Part shown: positions 9,757 through 17,017 of the stretch, piece by piece
Position numbering within the stretch: the stretch's first letter is position 1
Layout: each line of letters begins with the position of its first letter
Source: Priestia abyssalis
GTDB lineage: Bacteria > Bacillota > Bacilli > Bacillales > Bacillaceae_H
Assembly: GCF_002019595.1 (NCBI RefSeq)
Contig: NZ_KV917369.1
Span: 5,376,326-5,440,325 of the forward strand
Length of the DNA: 64,000 nt
Reading direction: 5' to 3'
Made by a program: the position numbers and the translations under genes
The notes under the pieces: model-generated
The model's input: only the letters and a program-made list of their open reading frames with translations
Database searches by the model: none
Told to the model about the DNA's origin: nothing

Positions 9757-10464
9757 CTACCCTTTAATGACTTTCATCAAGAATTTCGGTAAAATCAACT
9801 GTCTTTTCCAGCGCCACGGTTCTTTCAACAATCGGTAAAACCATTCTAGTCCAAACTTTTGAAAGAAAGCCGGCGCACGGTTTAAACGGCCGGATATAAC
9901 ATCAAAAGATCCTCCCACTCCCTGATATACATAAGGAGCAAGCTTCTCTTTATGTTCGATGATCCAGTTTTCCTGCGCCGGGCTTCCCAATGCGACGAAG
10001 ATGATTTCGGCTTCTGAAGCATTGATGGTATCTGCGATGACTTTTTCATCCTTTTCATAGCCATGGAGCGTACCCTTGATTTGGATGCCAGGGAACATTT
10101 CCTCCAGCTTTACCTTCGCTTCATCAACAATGCCTGGCTTGGCACCATAAAGAAAAATCTTTTTTTGATGGATGGCCGCTTCTTTACAAAGCTGAAGCAT
10201 CATATCGATCCCCGTCACACGCTGGCGAATGTTCCCGCCTTTAAGAATGGACGCGATAATGACTCCTATCCCATCAGGAATTTGATAGGTTGCGGAGTTC
10301 AATAATTGACGCAGGCTCTCATCTTGCTGGGCTTTCATGATTTTTTCAGGGTTAATGGCAACGATAAAAGCGTTTCGCTTTTCCTCAATGTCCGCTAACA
10401 AATGAGCTGTCAGCTGTTCATACGTTTCACCGCAAACATCTATCCCTAAGATGTTTTCTTTCAT
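9757..10464 (-). CDS. tagA: WecG/TagA/CpsF-family N-acetylmannosaminyltransferase
   Basis: This 235-residue glycosyltransferase belongs to the family that adds ManNAc or ManNAcA to undecaprenyl-PP-GlcNAc at the start of teichoic acid or surface polysaccharide synthesis. Visible signatures are NPEKI (residues 38-42), YQIPDGIG with the likely catalytic Asp64, the GAKPG nucleotide-binding turn and ALGSPAQE. The C-terminus (RLLKEPWRWKRQ) is the basic membrane-contact tail of TagA enzymes. AGGTGATTAA precedes the ATG. Its partners are the WecC dehydrogenase just upstream and the WecB epimerase at 55 kb, which supply UDP-ManNAc or UDP-ManNAcA. The exact donor cannot be told from sequence. Confidence 0.88.
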   Translation of the reverse strand: MKENILGIDVCGETYEQLTAHLLADIEEKRNAFIVAINPEKIMKAQQDESLRQLLNSATYQIPDGIGVIIASILKGGNIRQRVTGIDMMLQLCKEAAIHQKKIFLYGAKPGIVDEAKVKLEEMFPGIQIKGTLHGYEKDEKVIADTINASEAEIIFVALGSPAQENWIIEHKEKLAPYVYQGVGGSFDVISGRLNRAPAFFQKFGLEWFYRLLKEPWRWKRQLILPKFLMKVIKG

Positions 10465-10608
10465 TTAATCACCTATTCAAAAGAGTTATCATAACGGGTT
10501 CTATTAGTTGCCGTCATAAGATATTAAAATAAATCCGAAATACAGTAAAAACTCCGCGCTCCACCAGAACATTTCCGCCTGCATGCCGCGCGGGTCGAAA
10601 AACAGGCT

Positions 10609-10651
10609 AACTCATTGGATATAGACGGTTTTCACCCGTGTCCAATGAGTT
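10609..10651 (-). terminator. Hairpin after the wecC-like gene
   Basis: Arms AACTCATTGGA and TCCAATGAGTT enclose an inner GACGG/CCCGT pairing. It lies 17 bases beyond the wecC stop codon. On the minus strand only a short run of U follows, so termination strength is uncertain. It separates wecC from tagA. Confidence 0.55.
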
Positions 10652-10667
10652 ATCTGGATGTGTTTAA

Positions 10668-11951
10668 TTAAAATGCAGAGTATTTCGAGTCACCTAATAA
10701 GAACACATCAAATCCGCTTTCTTCCCAATTATTGCGGTCAATGCAGTTTTTCGTATCCACGATGATCTTTGTTCGCATTGGCCCTTCCACCAATTCAGGC
10801 TGAAGAGACTTGAATTCATTATGATCCGTTAAAATGAGGATGGCATCGGCATGCGCGACCGCTTCCTCAAGATGCTGCGTTTGACGCTCCAACTTGTTTT
10901 CTTTAATATGCGGATCATACGCCGTGTAGTCCATGCCAAGCTGTTCTAAATGGTGAATGACTTCTGTAGATGGACTTTCGCGCATATCATCGATGTTTCC
11001 TTTGAACGCTAACCCCAATACCGCTACACGTCCATGCTGAATTCCTTTTTGCTCGAAAATGTTTTTCACTTTTAAAGCCGTATATTCTGGCATCGCATCA
11101 TTCGTTTGACGTGCTAAAGAAATGATTTTTGCCAATTCCGGCTGCAATTCCACTAGGAACCAAGGATCAACTGCGATGCAGTGACCGCCTACTCCCGGCC
11201 CCGGTAAATGAATATTTACACGCGGGTGGTAGTTCGCAAGCTTAATGGCTTCCCATGCATTGACACCGATTTTTTCACAAATCTTCGCAAGTTCATTGGC
11301 AAAGGCAATGTTGACATCGCGATACGTATTTTCAATAACCTTAACCATTTCCGCTGTTGTCGCATCCGTTACATGAATGCTGCCTTCAACGAACGTCTTA
11401 TAAAGCTCCACCGTCAGACGGCTTGATTCTTCGTTAATGCCGCCGACAATGCGGTCATTATTCACTAGCTCTTCAAACACGCGTCCTGGAATAACACGCT
11501 CTGGTGAATGAGAAATGAATAATTCCGTACCGAATTGCAGACCCGTTTCTTTTAAAACAGGCATCATAACGTCTTCTACCGTACGCGGAGGAACAGTGGA
11601 TTCCAAAATGATAAGATTTCCTTTTTTCACATAGGGCACGATGGATTTCGTCGCTTCGCGCACATAGTTTAAGTTCGCCGTTTTATCAGCATTGATTGGA
11701 GACGGTACAGCAATGATGAAAACATCCGCTTCTTCAGGTGTTGTCGAAGCGGTAAAGTTTCCGCTGTCGACCGCTGAGGTTAATCGTTCCTGTAAACCAT
11801 TTTCTTCTATATGAAGCTGCTTATTTTGGATCAGCTCTACTGCTTTTTCATTTACGTCCACACCATGGACACGTAAGCCATGATTCGCGAACATTACCGC
11901 TGTTGGTAACCCTATATAGCCTAAGCCAACTACGCATAATTTCTTTGTCAT
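10668..11951 (-). CDS. wecC: UDP-N-acetyl-D-mannosamine dehydrogenase (WecC-like)
   Basis: This 427-residue nucleotide-sugar dehydrogenase oxidises C6 of UDP-ManNAc to the uronic acid with two NAD+. It has an N-terminal Rossmann fold (VVGLGYIGLPTA), the hinge region with ANELAKIC, the catalytic Cys258 in GPGVGGHCIAVDP, and a C-terminal UDP-binding domain (LGLAFKGNIDDMRESPS). GPGVGGHC is typical of the UDP-ManNAc/UDP-GalNAc branch and differs from the GYGGSCFPKD of the UDP-glucose enzyme at 12610. AAAGGAG precedes the ATG. A TATAAT (12009-12004) marks a possible promoter with a poor -35. UDP-GlcNAc dehydrogenation (WbpA type) is the main alternative. Confidence 0.85.
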   Translation of the reverse strand: MTKKLCVVGLGYIGLPTAVMFANHGLRVHGVDVNEKAVELIQNKQLHIEENGLQERLTSAVDSGNFTASTTPEEADVFIIAVPSPINADKTANLNYVREATKSIVPYVKKGNLIILESTVPPRTVEDVMMPVLKETGLQFGTELFISHSPERVIPGRVFEELVNNDRIVGGINEESSRLTVELYKTFVEGSIHVTDATTAEMVKVIENTYRDVNIAFANELAKICEKIGVNAWEAIKLANYHPRVNIHLPGPGVGGHCIAVDPWFLVELQPELAKIISLARQTNDAMPEYTALKVKNIFEQKGIQHGRVAVLGLAFKGNIDDMRESPSTEVIHHLEQLGMDYTAYDPHIKENKLERQTQHLEEAVAHADAILILTDHNEFKSLQPELVEGPMRTKIIVDTKNCIDRNNWEESGFDVFLLGDSKYSAF

Positions 11952-12200
11952 TTCAAAAAATCTCCTTTGTATGACATGCCTAAGAATTTAAAACCTAAAT
12001 GATATTATATCGAAAAACACAAAATCATGATAGCATTTATCTTAAAACATGAAAAGAATTTCCTTAAAGTCTCCGTCCATCTAGAAACTTCGACATGGTC
12101 AAAAAATTCGGGATATCTAGATAACTGTTTATGAACTCGCTTCAATATAAATAAAAAAGTATCAATTGACTAATATAACAATGACTTATAACAATGACTT

Positions 12201-12523
12201 TAAGTGTGTGTTCAAAAAGGACCGAGAAGTTCAAGGAAGCGCCGTCTCGAACATAAAGGAAAGCTTCTCACGATTCTTCATCGCACGCAGGAAAAGTGAT
12301 TTTCTTTTCCAAGGAACGGAGCGCAAGCTGGCCGCTACGAAAGCATTATCCTCGCACGAAGAAAAAGTATTCTTCTTTTTCGAGGATATGCTATTAATAC
12401 GTGAGTAGCGAAGAGACAAGCTGACGCCGCCCGACTAAGAACCGCCACGTCCTGTGGCGAACGTCGGATCAGTACATCCTGTACAAGCAATTTCGACGGT
12501 CATTTTTCCCGGACTTTTTGAAC
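12201..12523 (+). repeat. Interspersed repeat family 2, copy with a 200-bp internal insertion
   Basis: The ends match the reverse complement of 26742-26874. The left part has TGTGTGTTCAAAAAGGA and GAAGTTCAAGGAAGCGCCG. The right part has CGTCCTGTGGCGAACGTCGG and CGGTCATTTTTCCCGGACT. About 200 extra bases lie between the two halves here. The short reading frames inside the element look accidental. Confidence 0.8.
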
Positions 12524-12570
12524 AACCTCTTTAAGGATATTGTTCCTAGTTAGAGTATAAAAATTTCATT

Positions 12571-12616
12571 AAATAAGTTGAACATGGGCAAAGAGGGCCC
12601 ATGTTCAACTTATTTT
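12571..12616 (-). terminator. Intrinsic terminator of the UDP-glucose dehydrogenase gene
   Basis: AAATAAGTTGAACATGGGC pairs with the complementary arm ending AACTTATTT. The proximal arm contains the stop codon of the gene at 12610-13929. Confidence 0.75.
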
Positions 12617-13929
12617 TGTGGATTTACTATAACTGATTCGCGGCCAATGGACACATAGGTAATTGGGTATTTCCGCACATCTTCCAAGGCATAGCAGTTA
12701 CGGCCGTCAAAAATGACAGGGGTTTTCATTCGTTCGACATATGCCGATAATGGGAGGGATTTAATCTGTTCCCATTCGGTTACGATAAACGCCAAATCTG
12801 CCGCTTTTAACGCTTCCTCCGGTGAGTCAGCATACTGGATACGGTCTCCATATTGAGCCTTCACATGGGCAGAGGCAATCGGATCATAGGCCTGAACCGA
12901 TACTCCCGCTTCTAACAGCTTATCAATTAGCAATAGAGATGCCGCTTCACGGATATCGTCCGTATTGGGTTTAAAAGCCAGGCCCAAAATCGCGGCTTTC
13001 TTCCCATTGAGAGGACCCATCATTCGTTCCGCTTTTTCAAATAGGACTACCCGCTGCTGATTGTTGACTTCAATGACTGATTCAAGAAGGTTAAAACGGT
13101 AGTCAATTTGGTCGGCGAGCTGGGCCAGCGCTTTCGTATCTTTCGGGAAGCAAGAACCCCCGTAACCGATGCCCGCATGTAGAAATTCTCTCCCAATGCG
13201 CTTGTCCATGCCGATTCCGTTTGCCACATCAGAAATATCGGCTCCTACACGCTCGCAAATGTTAGCAATTTCATTAATGAAGCTGATTTTGGTCGCCAAA
13301 AAGGCATTAGCTGCGTACTTGATCATTTCCGCGCTTCGAATGTTTGTGATGACAATCGGAAGTCCAAACGGCTCATAAAGCTTTCTCATTTTCTCTCCCG
13401 TTTGTTCATCCTCCACACCTAAGACAATCCGGTCTCCGTTAAACGTATCATGGATGGCGGAGCCTTCGCGCAGAAACTCCGGGTTGGAGACGATATCGAC
13501 TTTTACGTCTTTATTTTTGTGCTGTTCGATCAGCTTCTTGATATGGTCATTTGTCCCGACAGGCACTGTGCTTTTCGTAACGACCGTCGCGTCTTGATTA
13601 ATGTGTTCGGCAATCGCTTTTGCCACCGCCTCCACATATTCCAGGTTCGCAGACCCATCTGGTTTTTCGGGTGTTCCTACCGCTATATAAATAACGTCCT
13701 TGTTTTGATAAGCCTCTTCTGCAAAAGATGTGAAATGCAGGCGTCCGGCTTCGATATTTTTCTTCATTAATTCATCAAGACCCGGCTCATAGATGGGCGA
13801 CATTCCGTCTCTCATTCGTTGCACTTTTTGTTCATCGATGTCAAAGCATGTAACATGATAACCGATATCCGAAAGGCATACCCCTGTCACAAGCCCTACA
13901 TAACCCGTTCCTGCGATTGAAATTCTCAC
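12610..13929 (-). CDS. ugd: UDP-glucose 6-dehydrogenase
   Basis: This 439-residue enzyme converts UDP-glucose to UDP-glucuronate with two NAD+, supplying uronic acid for an acidic wall or surface polymer. It shows the Rossmann motif GTGYVGLVTG (7-16), STVPVGT, NPEFLREGSA, the catalytic Cys260 in GYGGSCFPKDTK, and the C-terminal LAFKPNTDDIREA. It starts with GTG at 13929 after GGAGGGA; an ATG just upstream runs straight into a stop. The product of GtaB, encoded 287 bases upstream, is its substrate. The gene resembles B. subtilis tuaD/ywqF, and ywqF lies near the ywqA-ywqB homologues found next door. Confidence 0.92.
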   Translation of the reverse strand: MRISIAGTGYVGLVTGVCLSDIGYHVTCFDIDEQKVQRMRDGMSPIYEPGLDELMKKNIEAGRLHFTSFAEEAYQNKDVIYIAVGTPEKPDGSANLEYVEAVAKAIAEHINQDATVVTKSTVPVGTNDHIKKLIEQHKNKDVKVDIVSNPEFLREGSAIHDTFNGDRIVLGVEDEQTGEKMRKLYEPFGLPIVITNIRSAEMIKYAANAFLATKISFINEIANICERVGADISDVANGIGMDKRIGREFLHAGIGYGGSCFPKDTKALAQLADQIDYRFNLLESVIEVNNQQRVVLFEKAERMMGPLNGKKAAILGLAFKPNTDDIREAASLLLIDKLLEAGVSVQAYDPIASAHVKAQYGDRIQYADSPEEALKAADLAFIVTEWEQIKSLPLSAYVERMKTPVIFDGRNCYALEDVRKYPITYVSIGRESVIVNPQK

Positions 13930-14047
13930 ATTGTTCCCTCCAAACTGCCTCTTTTCATAAATTTTCTCCTCTTAAATGTGCCCCGCCTTAAAAGCCTTCT
14001 ATAAGCGCCAGGCAAGAACCGGTACATCACTTGCCTGTTTTGTACTT

Positions 14048-14070
14048 CCACCGATGGAAGTTTCCTTTAT
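14048..14070 (+). repeat. Half copy of the short CCGATGGAAGTTTCCTTTAT repeat
   Basis: CCACCGATGGAAGTTTCCTTTAT matches the right half of 31416-31469. It lies in the gtaB-ugd spacer. A degenerate hairpin at about 14003-14035 (GGCAAG...CTTGCC) resembles the neighbouring gtaB terminator. Confidence 0.6.
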
Positions 14071-14173
14071 GTGACTCTATATGAATCCATTTAAATTTTT
14101 AACTTTACAATTGTTTTTGTCTTATTTGCGCCTCTCTGTTCTTACACCTTAAATCAACTCACAAAGGTTCTCG

Positions 14174-14220
14174 TATAAGCGGTCGGCAAGAACCCGCAAG
14201 GGAGCTTGCCGACCGCTTAT
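14174..14220 (-). terminator. Intrinsic terminator of gtaB
   Basis: ATAAGCGGTCGGCAAG pairs with CTTGCCGACCGCTTAT across a 15-base loop. The gtaB stop codon lies in the stem. Confidence 0.7.
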
Positions 14221-15089
14221 GTGGATTTTATATTTTGGAAATAGTTCAGTAGATCTTCGCGCAGATCCTCACGCCTTAACGCAAAGTCAATCGTCGCCTT
14301 AATAAATCCGAACTTATCTCCTACATCATATCGAGTACCCTCGAAATAATAAGCCATGATGGATTGAGATGCGCTTAACTGCCTGATGGCATCTGTCAGC
14401 TGGATCTCTCCTCCCGCTCCCGGGGGCAGCCCTTCTAAAACCCCAAAGATTTCCGGAGTTAATATATAGCGACCCATGATCGCATAATTAGAGGGCGCAT
14501 CATGAAGCTCTGGCTTTTCCACAAGCGACTGAATTTGGAATACACCTTGATCTAATGACTCACCTTTTGGAGCGACAATTCCATACTTGGATACCTCTTC
14601 ATCCGCTACTTTCTGAACGCCAATAACGGAACAGCGTTGTTTTTCATATACATTGATCAATTGACGCAAGCATGGAGTGTTCGATTGGACAATATCGTCT
14701 CCCAGCATGACGGCAAACGGCTCATCCCCGATAAACGTCCGCGCGCAATTGATGGCGTCGCCCAATCCCTTTGGCTCTTTCTGACGAATGTAATGGATAT
14801 TGGCGAGGTTGGAAATGGCTTGAATCTCCTTAAGACGTTCCTGTTTCCCTTTCTTCGCCAGCGTTTCTTCCAGTTCATATGATTTATCGAAATGGTCCTC
14901 GATGGCCCGCTTGCCGCGGCCGCTAATAATGATAATATCTTCGATGCCGGAGGCGACCGCTTCCTCCACGATATATTGAATAGTCGGTTTATCTACAATT
15001 GGAAGCATTTCTTTTGGCTGCGCTTTTGTCGCCGGCAAAAAACGGGTCCCCAGCCCCGCAGCCGGAATAATGACTTTGCGTATGGTCAT
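14217..15089 (-). CDS. gtaB: UTP-glucose-1-phosphate uridylyltransferase
   Basis: This enzyme makes UDP-glucose from UTP and glucose-1-phosphate, feeding the dehydrogenase encoded next, glycosylated wall polymers and glycolipids. The nucleotidyltransferase signature [20 protein letters not shown] (10-29) is complete. [26 protein letters not shown] and [10 protein letters not shown] also match the bacterial GalU/GtaB family, and the 290-residue length is typical. I start it at the ATG at 15089, which is preceded by GGGGGAGTCAGGAG. A TTG 21 bases upstream is less likely. Confidence 0.93.
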   Translation of the reverse strand: MTIRKVIIPAAGLGTRFLPATKAQPKEMLPIVDKPTIQYIVEEAVASGIEDIIIISGRGKRAIEDHFDKSYELEETLAKKGKQERLKEIQAISNLANIHYIRQKEPKGLGDAINCARTFIGDEPFAVMLGDDIVQSNTPCLRQLINVYEKQRCSVIGVQKVADEEVSKYGIVAPKGESLDQGVFQIQSLVEKPELHDAPSNYAIMGRYILTPEIFGVLEGLPPGAGGEIQLTDAIRQLSASQSIMAYYFEGTRYDVGDKFGFIKATIDFALRREDLREDLLNYFQNIKST

Positions 15090-15166
15090 CTCCTGACTCC
15101 CCCTACTCAACTTTCACTTCTCTTTATCCTGCTTTCTAATATAAGAAGTCTGATAAGTTTAACTAA

Positions 15167-15199
15167 CATTCTGCAGGGGGTAAAATCCCCTGCAGAATG
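15167..15199. repeat. 13-bp inverted repeat in the gtaB-SWIM divergent spacer
   Basis: CATTCTGCAGGGG and CCCCTGCAGAATG surround a 7-base loop. It falls inside the probable gtaB leader, so it could form in the gtaB mRNA. Confidence 0.65.
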
Positions 15200-15273
15200 A
15201 AGCTTCTCTTTATGGTATATTATATTGAAGAAATTCCCACATGTATGCGACCGGAATGTAAAAAACTTGTTAA

Positions 15274-15325
15274 GGTTCGTACGTGCGCACCGAAAGAAAA
15301 ACCTTTCGGTGCGCACGTACGAACC
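15274..15325. repeat. Perfect 23-bp inverted repeat beside the SWIM/SNF2 promoter
   Basis: The arm GGTTCGTACGTGCGCACCG plus AAAG (15274-15296) is matched exactly by its complement at 15303-15325 across a 6-base loop. It lies 17 bases upstream of the -35 at 15343, between two divergent genes. No gene needs a terminator there. Confidence 0.8.
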
Positions 15326-15342
15326 TATCATACCAAAACCTT

Positions 15343-15372
15343 TTGTTGAATGCCATTTCAATCCTTTATAAT
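15343..15372 (+). promoter_or_regulatory. Sigma-A promoter of the SWIM/SNF2 pair
   Basis: TTGTTG (15343-15348) and a consensus TATAAT (15367-15372) are 18 bases apart, about 47 bases before the start codon. Confidence 0.7.
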
Positions 15373-15418
15373 GGAATATATGCAAACCGAACGATATGAA
15401 AAATCGGAGGCGTTAAAC

Positions 15419-17017
15419 ATGAAAGAAGCCATTCTCCAAGCGGGAGAGGATTTAATCCGCCTTTTGGATTACCAAGATGAAGACGTAAGGAAACTCGTCA
15501 AAAAAGGATTAACTTTATATAGACAAGGATACGTTTATAACTTAAAAGAATTGGAACATTACATAGGAGTTGTCGTTTACGATGAACAGGAACAAATGGT
15601 GCTGTTGAATTTGAACGATTTGTCCGGCAGTGAATGCGGCTGCCAGCATCCATCTTTTTGTGCTCACCGTCTCGCGGGCTTTTTTTATGCCTATGCAACA
15701 AAGGGACTTGTAGGGAATTTGCTGGATAAGTGGAAGGAGCAGTCGCTGTCCAGCCAGATTACCTCTTCTTTAGATGCTTTCCGTGTACAGAAGAGCGCTG
15801 CTCCAAAATCGGAAAAATTCTCTTATTCTGTCCAAGAGTGGATGCCGTTCTTTGAACAGCGTTATGAGCAGTTTGCAAAGACAAAACTCACTCGGAACAC
15901 ATCCTTGTACCCCGAACTTTATGAAGATTTTTTTAAAGGGTTAACGAAAGAAGCGCCTTCCCCTTCTCCTTATAGAGAACTATTTATCATTCATGCAGGG
16001 TTGGCGGCGTTCAGGAAAATATGTGATGGACTGAACAAGACTCCTTTATCTAAACAAACCTTTAACACCTTTGTACGTACACCTTTATCGCAGCTCCTCT
16101 ATGATATCGAACAACGAATTTATACAATCAGCCAAACATCGCTGCCTTTTTCGGCCGATGATCTTTTATATGAAACGATGGACCAGATCCGTACGCTTCT
16201 TTTCTACTCTTCTCCACTTCAATATGAACGGATTGAATTATATCGAACCATTTGGTCTCATCTGCTGAAACGGCCTAAGTGGCTGAAGGAAGAAAAGCTT
16301 GCCCTTCAAGAGATTAATGGATTCCAGCTAGAATGCGATGTAGCTCTCTCCCATTTGCTTGTATTGGAAAAGCGCGATGATCAAGCGGTCGCTGTCGTTA
16401 ACCAATCCGATCAGGCCATTTTCCCTTATACCTTTAAATGGGCGAAAGATCACATCTCCCATAAAAATGAGCAGCAAGCCCGCATCTGGGTAACCTATAT
16501 GAACAAACGAATGAAGGCTTATCTTCGGACCCTCCCTTCCTATCAGGGAAGCCGGGCCATCGTTTCCATGCTGCTTTCTCTATTTGAAGGCTACAGCGAC
16601 CTACGCCGCGATCAAACGATTTATACGGAGGCGCTGCGCCAGCTCCTTCCATACAGCTTTGTGGAATACAGCCAATATTTATATGAAAAAAGACAGCTTC
16701 GAGCATGGCTTGAGCTTCAAGCAGCTTTTCGTTACGATATTTTGGAATATGACCGCAGCATCTTAAAAGATATTGAAACAGAAAACCCGAAATGGCTTTT
16801 GCCCATCTATCATCAATCCGTTCAACAGCTGATTGAAAAGAAAACCCGTTCGAGCTATGAAGAAGCGGTACAGCATCTAAAAGAGTTGAAGAGATTATAT
16901 AAAAAGCTCCAAGACGAGCAAGGCTTTACGACCTATATGCAACAGCTGGTGCAATCGACAAAACGATTGCGCGCGCTCCAAGAAGCGTTAAAGAAAGGAA
17001 AATTGGTTCATGATTGA
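15419..17017 (+). CDS. ywqB: SWIM zinc-finger protein (YwqB-like)
   Basis: This 532-residue protein has a SWIM zinc motif near its N-terminus: Cys73, Cys75, Cys81 and His83 (CGCQHPSFCAH). The rest is mostly helical with no enzyme motif I recognise. SWIM domains bind DNA or protein and often sit beside SNF2 ATPases. The start at 15419 has CGGAGGCGTTAAAC upstream. Its stop codon overlaps the SNF2 gene by 8 bases, so the two are translationally coupled and probably form a complex. B. subtilis has the same pair (ywqB-ywqA). The function of the pair is not established. Confidence 0.82.
   Translation: MKEAILQAGEDLIRLLDYQDEDVRKLVKKGLTLYRQGYVYNLKELEHYIGVVVYDEQEQMVLLNLNDLSGSECGCQHPSFCAHRLAGFFYAYATKGLVGNLLDKWKEQSLSSQITSSLDAFRVQKSAAPKSEKFSYSVQEWMPFFEQRYEQFAKTKLTRNTSLYPELYEDFFKGLTKEAPSPSPYRELFIIHAGLAAFRKICDGLNKTPLSKQTFNTFVRTPLSQLLYDIEQRIYTISQTSLPFSADDLLYETMDQIRTLLFYSSPLQYERIELYRTIWSHLLKRPKWLKEEKLALQEINGFQLECDVALSHLLVLEKRDDQAVAVVNQSDQAIFPYTFKWAKDHISHKNEQQARIWVTYMNKRMKAYLRTLPSYQGSRAIVSMLLSLFEGYSDLRRDQTIYTEALRQLLPYSFVEYSQYLYEKRQLRAWLELQAAFRYDILEYDRSILKDIETENPKWLLPIYHQSVQQLIEKKTRSSYEEAVQHLKELKRLYKKLQDEQGFTTYMQQLVQSTKRLRALQEALKKGKLVHD

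Noticed and set aside
12166-12408. 80-codon frame near repeat family 2
   Set aside because: It lies mostly within the repeat, whose other copy at 26742 has no matching frame.
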